DNA of 7,805 nt. It comes from Acetobacteraceae bacterium. Lineage in GTDB: Bacteria > Pseudomonadota > Alphaproteobacteria > Acetobacterales > Acetobacteraceae. Location of the stretch: positions 1 through 7,805 of the forward strand of contig CANJSR010000225.1 of assembly GCA_947476855.1 (NCBI GenBank). Reading direction: 5' to 3'. The notes under the pieces were generated by a model. The model did not search any database, was not told where the DNA came from, and worked only from the letters and a program-made list of their open reading frames with translations. A program made the translations under genes and the position numbers. Positions 1 through 6,042 of this stretch are shown piece after piece. Numbering within the stretch: position 1 is the stretch's first letter; each line of letters opens with the position of its first letter.

Positions 1-38
1 GCACACTGCCTGACCTAGCCCCCACAGGAGGAACCGAC

Positions 39-446
39 ATGAAAATCAAGCGCGTCGAGCACATCGCCATCGCCGTCGACTCCATCAAGGAATCCCTCGG
101 CCTGATGCGCGACACATTCGGCCTGGAGCTCGAATACGAGGAACAGATCGGCCAGACCCGCCTCGCCATGCTGCCCGTTGGCGAAACCTACATCGAACTG
201 CTGGAAGGCCAGGGCCCCGAGTCCGGCGTCACCAAGTGGATCGACCAGAAGGGCACCGGCCTGTTCCACATCTGCTTCGAGGTCGAAAACATCGAGGAAG
301 CCATCGCCGAACTGAAGGCGAAGAACGTCAAGCTCCAAAGCGAAACCTGGAAGACCGGCCATGGGGGATCGAAGATCGTGTTCCTCGATCCGTCCTCGAC
401 CGGCAACTGCGTCATCGAACTCGCCGAACTCGCGCCGGGGCACTGA
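39..446 (+). CDS. VOC-family protein, methylmalonyl-CoA epimerase-like
   Basis: The 135-residue protein is one vicinal-oxygen-chelate unit made of two beta-alpha-beta-beta-beta modules, about residues 4-56 and 72-130. This is the usual size for methylmalonyl-CoA epimerase, a cytosolic metal enzyme that interconverts (R)- and (S)-methylmalonyl-CoA in propionate metabolism. Candidate metal ligands sit at the expected spacing: H8 (EHIAIAV), E53 (YIELLE, where the Propionibacterium enzyme has Gln), H77 (GLFHICFEV) and E127 (VIELAE). The segment GHGGSKIVFLDPSSTGN resembles the epimerase 'G.hG..iaFl.P..t.G' stretch better than glyoxalase I. AGGAGG at 26-31, seven bases before the ATG, fixes the start. 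The sulfurtransferase gene begins 3 bases after its stop. No mutase or propionyl-CoA carboxylase gene is visible, so the substrate is not proven; another VOC lyase or isomerase is possible. Confidence 0.8.
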   Translation: MKIKRVEHIAIAVDSIKESLGLMRDTFGLELEYEEQIGQTRLAMLPVGETYIELLEGQGPESGVTKWIDQKGTGLFHICFEVENIEEAIAELKAKNVKLQSETWKTGHGGSKIVFLDPSSTGNCVIELAELAPGH

Positions 447-449
447 TCC

Positions 450-1307
450 ATGAGCTTCGTTCACCCGGAGTTCCTGGTCGAGACCGACTGGCTCGAACAG
501 AACCTGTCCAACCCCGATGTGGTGGTGCTGGATTGCACCGTGCATCTGCGTATCCAACCCGCGGGGCCCTACAAGATCGATCCGGGCCTGGCCGATTACG
601 AAAAGGGCCATGTGAAGGGCGCGCAGTTCTGCGACGTGCAGAAGGACGTGTCCGCGCAGGGCACGAAAACCAACTTCATGCGTCCCGACGCCGCCACCTT
701 CGCCGCCGCCATGCGCCGCTTTGGTGTGTCGAACAATACGCGCGTCATTACCTACAGCACCGCCAATCCCTGGTGGGCCACGCGCGTCTGGTGGCTGCTG
801 CGTTCGTTCGGGCATGACAACGCGGCCGTGCTGAATGGCGGCTGGCAGAAATGGTCGAAGGAAGGTCGCCCGGCGGAAACCGGCTCCAGCCCGTCACGCG
901 CCCCTGGATCGTTCAGCGTTCAGTCCGAACGCGACCTGATGGCGGATCGGGAAGAAGTCGTGGCCGCGATGGGCAATGGCGCGATCTGCACCCTGAACGC
1001 GCTGATGCCCGCGCAATATGCCGGCACAACCTATGGTCGCCCTGGCCAAATCCCAGGCAGCGTCGCCGTTCCGGCCGGGCATCTGATCGACCCCGCAACC
1101 AACGCCTTCCTGCCGGCGGATCAGTTGCGCGCGAAACTCGCCGCCGCAGGTGCGATGGACCGGCCGGTGATCGCCTATTGCGGCGGAGGCATCGCCGCCA
1201 CCGCCGATGCCCTGGCGCTGGTCATGCTCGGCCATACAAACGTCAAGGTCTACGACGCGTCCTTGTCGGAATGGTCGAAGGACGAATCACTGCCGATGGC
1301 GGTCTGA
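450..1307 (+). CDS. two-domain rhodanese / 3-mercaptopyruvate sulfurtransferase-like protein
   Basis: This 285-residue protein has the length and layout of SseA/thiosulfate sulfurtransferase: an inactive N-terminal rhodanese domain (about 5-140) and a catalytic C-terminal one (about 160-280). Such enzymes move a sulfur atom from 3-mercaptopyruvate or thiosulfate to a thiophilic acceptor through a cysteine persulfide. The probable catalytic cysteine is C244 in AYCGGGIAAT. The six-residue loop CGGGIA is closer to the mercaptopyruvate type (CG[S/G]G[V/I]T) than to the thiosulfate type (CRKGVT). Conserved rhodanese signatures are HVKGAQFCDV (54-63), WW...R (108-112), LNGGWQKW (128-135) and PGQIPGSVAVP (198-208). 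The second-domain segment usually read as D-A-R is L-N-A here (182-184), a departure that may affect substrate choice. The ATG follows the epimerase stop by 3 bases with only a weak G-rich site upstream, so translational coupling is likely. The product has no signal peptide. Confidence 0.88.
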   Translation: MSFVHPEFLVETDWLEQNLSNPDVVVLDCTVHLRIQPAGPYKIDPGLADYEKGHVKGAQFCDVQKDVSAQGTKTNFMRPDAATFAAAMRRFGVSNNTRVITYSTANPWWATRVWWLLRSFGHDNAAVLNGGWQKWSKEGRPAETGSSPSRAPGSFSVQSERDLMADREEVVAAMGNGAICTLNALMPAQYAGTTYGRPGQIPGSVAVPAGHLIDPATNAFLPADQLRAKLAAAGAMDRPVIAYCGGGIAATADALALVMLGHTNVKVYDASLSEWSKDESLPMAV

Positions 1308-1315
1308 CACCGAAA

Positions 1316-1348
1316 CGGTCGGGGGGCGGCCAGCCCGCCCCCCGACCG
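1316..1348. terminator. perfect 14-bp hairpin between convergent genes, likely bidirectional terminator
   Basis: The arms CGGTCGGGGGGCGG (1316-1329) and CCGCCCCCCGACCG (1335-1348) pair without mismatch around a 5-base loop. It lies 8 bases after the sulfurtransferase stop and directly abuts the amidohydrolase stop. On the minus strand the stem is followed by TTTCGG, a short U-run that suits termination of the amidohydrolase transcript. On the plus strand the sequence after it (CTACAGG) has no U-run, so intrinsic termination there would be weaker. Confidence 0.75.
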
Positions 1349-2731
1349 CTACAGGGCGTTCTTGTGGATACGCCCGTCCTTCATGATCACCCGCAGGTTC
1401 CGCGCGGGATCACCCAGTACCGCCAGGTCCTGCGTCGGGTCGCCATCCACCACCAACAGATCGGCGAAGGCGCCTTTCTCGATGACCCCAAGCTTCCCGT
1501 CATAGGGTGCGCGCGCACCAGATAGCGCCAGGATCGCGGCGTTCTCCGATGTGATCTGCCGCAATGTCTGAGCCGGCGTGAACCAGCGCCTCATGTCGGT
1601 CAGCAACGTCACCTGCCGATCGGTGTCGCCAGGGCTGAACAGGATATCCGATCCCCAGCCAATGCGCGCCTTGTGCTTGATGGCCAAGCGATACGCGGTG
1701 TCCGTCCCTTCCCGCACCTGTGCGAGTTTCTTCAGCACCACCGGGTCCTGGTTGGTGCCTCCGGCGCTCTCGGCCAGGAAGGGTTGCAGGCTCCAGTAGA
1801 CCCCGGCGTCGACCATCGTTCGGACCGTATCCTCATCGGTCAGTTGCCCGTGCTCGATGCAGCGAACGCCGGCTGCGACGGCACGCCTGATCCCGAGCGG
1901 CATATAGACATGGGTCATGACATAGGTGCCCCAGTCCTCGGCGGCCTCCACCGCCGCGCGCAGTTCTTCCGGCCGGTACTGGATCGCATCGAGCGGGTCG
2001 TACAGCGACGCCGCGCCACCACCGGCCATCAGCTTGATCTGGCTGGCGCCGAGCATGAGTTGTTCGCGGGTGCGGCGGCGCACTTCGTCGGGGCTGTCGG
2101 CGATGGTCGAGGCCCCGGCGGCTTCCGACCGGGTCAGGCTGTTGTCGGTGCGCGGGACTTCATACCGAAACCGGAAATCCCCATGCCCGGCGGTCTGGGA
2201 GATCATCGCGCCGGACGGAAAAATCCGCGGCCCGCTGATCATCCCCTCATCGATCGCGCGCTTCAGCGCGAAGGACGGGCCGCCCGCGTCACGAACCGTC
2301 GTGAATCCGCGCTGGAGCGTCCGCTCGGCCTCGGTGCTGGCGGCCAGATGGAGGTAGCCAATATCCGCGGTGAGCAGCACCGGCAGAGGCAGAGCCGCCA
2401 TCATCGTGTGCCAATGGGCGTCGATCATGCCGGGCATCAGCACGCGACCGCCGCAATCGATGACGCGGGCACCTGCCGGCGGCGTGGCGCGCGTGGCATC
2501 GATGGCGGCGATCCGCGCACCTTCCACAAGCACGGAGACGCCATCGCGTAGCGTCAACGATACGCCGTCAAACAGCCGCACGTTGCTGAGCAAAACCTGG
2601 GGTGGGGTGGCGGCCGGTTTGGGCGCGACCTGGGCGCGGGCCATGTCGGGCAGGCCCAACGCCGTGACAGTCCCGCCGACGCAGGCCAGAAAGCCGCGCC
2701 GGGACAGATCGGCGTTCATCCGGTTGGTCAT
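1349..2731 (-). CDS. Tat-exported metal-dependent amidohydrolase (imidazolonepropionase / Xaa-Pro dipeptidase-like)
   Basis: Read from the ATG at 2731 the protein has 460 residues. A twin-arginine signal opens it (SRRGFLA at 10-16, hydrophobic stretch to about 27, ARA-Q cleavage site near 33/34), predicting export as a folded, metal-loaded enzyme. The mature part is an amidohydrolase-superfamily TIM barrel with flanking beta-sandwich strands. Visible metal or catalytic residues are HxH H106/H108 (GMIDAHWHT), the probable carboxylated K233 (QIKLMAGGG), H274 (YVMTHVY), H294 (CIEHGQ) and D362 (GWGSDILF). The set H-x-H, K, H, H, D is typical of the subgroup holding imidazolonepropionase-like enzymes and bacterial prolidases of the Sgx9260 type. 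Substrate cannot be read from sequence; a peptide or N-acyl amino acid is plausible. The start is uncertain: ATG 2719 is also possible, and ATG 2812 has a better ribosome site but A/T-ending codons unlike the gene. It ends against the hairpin at 1316-1348. Confidence 0.87.
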   Translation of the reverse strand: MTNRMNADLSRRGFLACVGGTVTALGLPDMARAQVAPKPAATPPQVLLSNVRLFDGVSLTLRDGVSVLVEGARIAAIDATRATPPAGARVIDCGGRVLMPGMIDAHWHTMMAALPLPVLLTADIGYLHLAASTEAERTLQRGFTTVRDAGGPSFALKRAIDEGMISGPRIFPSGAMISQTAGHGDFRFRYEVPRTDNSLTRSEAAGASTIADSPDEVRRRTREQLMLGASQIKLMAGGGAASLYDPLDAIQYRPEELRAAVEAAEDWGTYVMTHVYMPLGIRRAVAAGVRCIEHGQLTDEDTVRTMVDAGVYWSLQPFLAESAGGTNQDPVVLKKLAQVREGTDTAYRLAIKHKARIGWGSDILFSPGDTDRQVTLLTDMRRWFTPAQTLRQITSENAAILALSGARAPYDGKLGVIEKGAFADLLVVDGDPTQDLAVLGDPARNLRVIMKDGRIHKNAL

Positions 2732-2818
2732 CCGGGCTACGCCGGGGTGGTGGCAGGCACAGCCGATATGGAACCCACCGAATGGCGTTCCCGATGAAGA
2801 TCGATCAGCCATGTGCGG

Positions 2819-2846
2819 TTGCTCCCTCGCCCTTGCGGTGTACACT
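2819..2846 (+). promoter_or_regulatory. weak candidate promoter with GTGTACAC palindrome, for the hydrolase-dehydrogenase pair
   Basis: Within the divergent intergenic region, TTGCTC (2819-2824) and TACACT (2841-2846) are separated by 16 bases and resemble poor -35 and -10 boxes. The -10 candidate overlaps the perfect 8-bp palindrome GTGTACAC (2838-2845). A start near 2853 would give a leader of about 40 bases. No convincing minus-strand promoter was recognised in the same 161 bp. Confidence 0.3.
2822..2828 (-). promoter_or_regulatory. possible ribosome binding site (GAGGGAG) for an upstream ATG at 2812
   Basis: On the minus strand GAGGGAG lies 9 bases before an in-frame ATG at 2812, which would add 27 residues to the amidohydrolase. 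The ATGs at 2731 and 2719 have no comparable site. Against use of 2812, the first codons of the extension (GCT GAT CGA TCT TCA) end in A or T, unlike the rest of the gene, and the extension would place the twin-arginine motif about 37 residues in. I keep 2731 as the start but leave the matter open. Confidence 0.35.
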
Positions 2847-2892
2847 AGCGCAATGGCGGAGCCGCAGAAACGCTCCGCGGGAGGAACATACC

Positions 2893-3687
2893 ATGCTGCT
2901 GCCCCTGAACGGTCGCGTGATCGCCTATGATCTCGTGGGTCCGGACACCGCGCCGACTGTCTGCATGACGCACTCGCTCGCCTCCGACGGCGGCATGTGG
3001 GCCGAACAGGTCCCGGCCCTGCTGGCCGGCGGCTTCCGCGTGCTGCGTATCGACATGCGTGGACACGGCGGCAGCGATCCCGTCGCCGGCCCCTATTCCA
3101 TGAGCCAACTGGCCGGCGACGTGGCAACTGTCCTTGATGCCCTGAAGATGGAGAAGGTCCACTACATCGGCCTGTCGATCGGCGGCATGATCGGCCAGGC
3201 CTTCGCAATCGAGCACGGCAACCGCCTGCTGTCTGCCATGTGGTGCGACACCATGCCGCAAACCCCGCCCGGCCCCCAGACCACGTGGGAAGAACGCCAG
3301 AAGGCCGTGCGCGACGCCGGATCGCTGGCCGGGATCGCCGATGGCACGGTCGAACGCTGGCTGACCGACGCGGTCAAAGCCGCCCGCCCGAACCGCTATA
3401 AGCAAATCCGCGACACCATCGCCGGCACCACCCCCGCCGGCTATATCGGGTGCATCGACGCGATCCGGAACTATGATTTCGTTCCGCAACTGCCATCGCT
3501 GAAGCTGCCCGTCCTCGTGGTCTGCGGCGCCGATGATGCCGGCACGCCGCCCGAAGCCAATCGCCGCATCGCCGAACTCGTTCCCGGCGGTCGTTACGAA
3601 CAAATCGCCGCCGCTCGGCATTTCCCCAATGTCGAGCATCCCGAAACCTTCAACCACATCATGATGGACTGGCTGAAAAGCCGGTAA
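2893..3687 (+). CDS. alpha/beta hydrolase, 3-oxoadipate enol-lactonase-like
   Basis: The 264-residue cytosolic protein has the alpha/beta-hydrolase fold and the length of PcaD-type enol-lactonases. The nucleophile elbow is GLSIGG with S95, the acid is D214 (or D215) in VVCGADDAGTPP, and the histidine is H243 in ARHFPNVEHP, giving a complete Ser-Asp-His triad. The oxyanion region is MTHSLASDGGMW (25-36), and RIDMRGHGGSD (52-62) is the usual strand-4 motif. The closing segment HFPNVEHPETFN strongly resembles enol-lactonases, which hydrolyse 3-oxoadipate enol-lactone in the protocatechuate/catechol pathway. No other beta-ketoadipate gene is present, so related C-C or ester hydrolases are possible. 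GGGAGGAA at 2879-2886, six bases before the ATG, decides the start. The dehydrogenase follows after 18 bases, indicating one transcript. Confidence 0.86.
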   Translation: MLLPLNGRVIAYDLVGPDTAPTVCMTHSLASDGGMWAEQVPALLAGGFRVLRIDMRGHGGSDPVAGPYSMSQLAGDVATVLDALKMEKVHYIGLSIGGMIGQAFAIEHGNRLLSAMWCDTMPQTPPGPQTTWEERQKAVRDAGSLAGIADGTVERWLTDAVKAARPNRYKQIRDTIAGTTPAGYIGCIDAIRNYDFVPQLPSLKLPVLVVCGADDAGTPPEANRRIAELVPGGRYEQIAAARHFPNVEHPETFNHIMMDWLKSR

Positions 3688-3705
3688 CGAGCAGAGGAAA
3701 CCGCT

Positions 3706-4485
3706 ATGCGTATGCAGAACAAGATCGGCATCGTCACCGCCGCCGGGTCGGGCATGGGACGCGCCGGCGCGATCCGGTTCGCCAAGGAAGGCGCCTCGGT
3801 CGCCGTGGTCGACCTGAACGCCGATGCCGCGGCCGACGTGGTCAAGGAAATCACCGCCGCGGGCGGCACCGCGATGGCGATTTCAGGCGACCTGACCGAC
3901 GACGCCTTCGCCCGCAACATCGTGCGCGACACGGTGCGCGCTTATGGCGGCCTCGATTTCGTCTGGAACCATGTCGGCCATCCTGGCCCGGCCGCGATCG
4001 AGGGGCTGGATTGGGCCGACTACGACCTGGCGATGAACCTGAACGTCCGCACGGTGATGGTCACGACCGTTGCCGCCCTGCCGGAGATGCGCGCGCGGGG
4101 CGGCGGATCGCTGCTGTATACGGCTTCGACGTCTGGCCTGACGGGGTCTCAGTTCAGCCCGGTCTACAACATCGCCAAGTTCGGCATCGTCGGCTTGGTG
4201 CATGGCCTGTCCAAGCGCTACGCCAAGGAAAAGATCCGCGTGAACGCGGTGTGCCCAGGCCCGGTGGATACGCCCATGCTGCGCGTGTTCGTGGCGCGTC
4301 CCGACAGCCAGATGCCGGCCGGTGAAACGGCGGAAACGTTGGTGCAGAAGCGTGGTGGACAGGTGCCGATGGGCCGCTTCGCCCGTCCGGAAGAAGTCGC
4401 CAATGCGGCGCTGTTCCTGCTGTCCGACGAAGCGTCCTACATCACCGGCGTGTCGCTGCCCGTCGACGGCGGCGCGACCGCGTAA
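3706..4485 (+). CDS. SDR-family NAD(P)-dependent oxidoreductase
   Basis: This is a 259-residue classical short-chain dehydrogenase, the standard length, expected to be a cytosolic tetramer acting on a hydroxyl/keto substrate. The dinucleotide loop is TAAGSGMGRA (11-20): the usual first glycine of TGxxxGxG is alanine, while G14, G16 and G18 remain. D36 at the end of strand 2 (VVDLN) favours NAD over NADP. The catalytic tetrad is visible as N113, S141, Y154 and K158 (YNIAK). The structural NNAG motif is altered to NHVG (88-91). PGPVDTPM (184-191) and the end ITGVSLPVDGG (246-256) are typical. A purine-rich AGAGGAAA site 6 bases or so before the ATG supports the start; an ATG two codons on is the alternative. 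It shares a probable operon with the enol-lactonase-like hydrolase and its stop lies 8 bases from that of the convergent phospholipase D-like gene. Substrate unknown. Confidence 0.9.
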   Translation: MRMQNKIGIVTAAGSGMGRAGAIRFAKEGASVAVVDLNADAAADVVKEITAAGGTAMAISGDLTDDAFARNIVRDTVRAYGGLDFVWNHVGHPGPAAIEGLDWADYDLAMNLNVRTVMVTTVAALPEMRARGGGSLLYTASTSGLTGSQFSPVYNIAKFGIVGLVHGLSKRYAKEKIRVNAVCPGPVDTPMLRVFVARPDSQMPAGETAETLVQKRGGQVPMGRFARPEEVANAALFLLSDEASYITGVSLPVDGGATA

Positions 4486-4493
4486 CGAAGACC

Positions 4494-5138
4494 CTACCGT
4501 TGCCCCGTGTTGGCTGACGCCAGCGCGGGCGCACGGCCCAGGTCAAACGAACTTGGCGGGATATAGACGCGGGAGACAGCCTTCCGCGACTCCCAGTTCG
4601 CCAGGTACAATTTCGCCAAATCCGTCGAGTCGATGAATGTCACGTTCTCGGCATTTCGCTCCTCGGCCGAGAGCGTGAAGTTGTAGGACCCGCCAATCAC
4701 CGTCTTTCCATCGATGATGATCACCTTGTTGTGGGCGATTGCGACCCGGTGGTCGATCCAGGTGGGAATGCCCATTGCGGCGGTGAACTGCGCGCCCACC
4801 AGACGAGGCTTGTCGTCGGTCCGGTCGCGGCGGTTCGACGGGTCGTTCGATTTATCGAGAATCACCTGCACATCCACCCCACGCTCCTTCGCGTCGCCCA
4901 GCGCGCCCAGGATGACGGGCGCGGTAAAGCCATAGGCCTGGACGCGGACGGACTGACGGGCGGCGTGGAGGGCGGCGGCGATCGGAGCATCGCATTGCTG
5001 CGCGGGCACGAAGCAGACCCGAACCTGCGCCGACATCGGGCCATGCAGGCCGGCGGGATCGTCCCGCTGTGCCACCGCGGCCGAACCAGACAGGCCGACG
5101 CCGAGAAGCAGCGCGGCGAACGCGAATGGGAAACGCAT
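4494..5138 (-). CDS. exported single-HKD phospholipase D-like protein (Nuc-type endonuclease family)
   Basis: The 214-residue protein starts with a Sec signal peptide (MRFPF, hydrophobic to about 22, cleavage after AVA at 23), so it should act in the periplasm or outside the cell. A single HKD motif is complete: H136-N-K138, D143, then GGSYNF with S151 and N153. Upstream blocks VRVQAYGFTAP (64-74) and ERGVDVQVILDKS (85-97) match the family of Nuc, a sugar-nonspecific endonuclease that forms its active site from two identical subunits. C42 and C49 in the segment VCFVPAQQC may form a disulfide, in keeping with export. The ATG at 5138 is preferred because it opens the signal peptide and has GGAAG 10 bases upstream; codons before it look non-coding. 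It may be a nuclease or a lipid hydrolase. A 118-bp gap separates it from the hydratase-like gene upstream, so separate transcription is possible. Confidence 0.85.
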   Translation of the reverse strand: MRFPFAFAALLLGVGLSGSAAVAQRDDPAGLHGPMSAQVRVCFVPAQQCDAPIAAALHAARQSVRVQAYGFTAPVILGALGDAKERGVDVQVILDKSNDPSNRRDRTDDKPRLVGAQFTAAMGIPTWIDHRVAIAHNKVIIIDGKTVIGGSYNFTLSAEERNAENVTFIDSTDLAKLYLANWESRKAVSRVYIPPSSFDLGRAPALASANTGQR

Positions 5139-5256
5139 TTTGCGTGTTCTTCCATCGTGCCGGCCTCGGTCCCGTCCTGGGTCCGATTCACCGCACGCGG
5201 CCATTCACCAGGAGCAGACGTTCCTTTGTCCACCAACCGGGACGTGTATCACCGGC

Positions 5257-6042
5257 TCAGCCCAGGCGGAGCGTGACCGGCGGAAGCGGATCGAAGGTGA
5301 CCGTGACCGTCGCCGGCGCGTCCAGCCATACCGGCGGGGTGACACTGCCGAGCATCACGACCTGACCGGCCTTCATGCCGCCGAACGCGGCGATGACGGG
5401 GGAACTGGCCAACCAGGCGAGGCCGTTCATCGGGTGCCCCATCAGGTCGGTCGTGATGCCCTGGTCCCGGTCGGCGCCGTCGATGGCGATGCGTCCGCGC
5501 AGGGCGCCGGTCGGCAGGGTCCGCCAGTCCAACCCGCCCTGGTCACCGATCACGGCGGCGGCGTGGTACATCTGGTCGGCGACCAGCGTCGGCGTGCCCA
5601 GGGTTTGCAGGTCGCCGTAGCGGTTCTCCACAAGCTCGATCCCGGCGATGAACTCCCCGACGGCGGCGGCGGCTTGTTCAGGTGTGCACGGACCAGGCGG
5701 CAGGTCGCGCGCCAAGCGTACGGCGACCTCGCACTCCACACCCGGCCGGATGAAGTCGGCGAAGCGCAGGTCGGCGCGGGCCTGGTGGACGTTGGCGCCC
5801 TCCATGAACCCGGCAATCGGGTGATCCACGCCCAGGTATTCCTGCATCCGCTTGCCAGTTGCGCCGATCTTGAAGCCTGCGGGACGGGCGGCGTTGACCA
5901 GGGCGGCGAGGGTGGCCTGCGTGACCGATCCCTCCTCCTCGGTCCGCGGCGCGATCCCGGCAGGCAGCGGTTCAACCAAGGACCGCGCCCGGCGGATTTT
6001 CAGCAGGGCGGCCGCGGCGGGGCCTGGATCGAATGCCGTCAT
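5257..6042 (-). CDS. 2-keto-4-pentenoate hydratase / fumarylacetoacetate hydrolase-family protein
   Basis: The 261-residue protein is close in length to MhpD (about 270), which adds water to 2-hydroxypenta-2,4-dienoate in meta-cleavage pathways. Visible family signatures are GFKIGATG (56-63, with K58), the divalent-metal ligands E103 and E105 in VECEVAVRL, and E136 in GIELVENRY. The C-terminal blocks are GHPMNGLAWLA (202-212) and GQVVMLGSVTPP (226-237). It could instead be a 4-oxalocrotonate decarboxylase-like member of the same family; sequence alone does not separate them. Its ATG overlaps the rlmB stop as ATGA, and GGGAG lies 8 bases upstream inside rlmB, so it is probably translated from the rlmB transcript. 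None of the usual pathway partners (dioxygenase, aldolase, dehydrogenase) is adjacent on this strand. Confidence 0.87.
   Translation of the reverse strand: MTAFDPGPAAAALLKIRRARSLVEPLPAGIAPRTEEEGSVTQATLAALVNAARPAGFKIGATGKRMQEYLGVDHPIAGFMEGANVHQARADLRFADFIRPGVECEVAVRLARDLPPGPCTPEQAAAAVGEFIAGIELVENRYGDLQTLGTPTLVADQMYHAAAVIGDQGGLDWRTLPTGALRGRIAIDGADRDQGITTDLMGHPMNGLAWLASSPVIAAFGGMKAGQVVMLGSVTPPVWLDAPATVTVTFDPLPPVTLRLG

Noticed and set aside
1..38. Possible 3' end of an upstream gene
   Set aside because: Stops occur at 11-13 and 16-18 in two frames, but too few codons are present to decide whether either ends a gene.
1673..2551. 292-codon plus-strand open frame
   Set aside because: It lies wholly inside the amidohydrolase gene on the opposite strand and has no family resemblance.
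2782..2892. Extending the alpha/beta hydrolase upstream to an ATG at 2782
   Set aside because: The GGGAGGAA site at 2879-2886 and the family N-terminus both point to the ATG at 2893; upstream residues are not family-like.
2732..3208. Extending the amidohydrolase upstream to 3208
   Set aside because: The extension would overlap the alpha/beta hydrolase gene on the other strand and gives Arg-rich sequence without homology. The twin-arginine signal marks the true N-terminus near 2731.
5139..5256. 118-bp gap between the hydratase-like gene and the phospholipase D-like gene, examined for a terminator, promoter or small RNA
   Set aside because: No stable hairpin with a U-run and no convincing -35/-10 pair was found apart from the ribosome site close to 5138.
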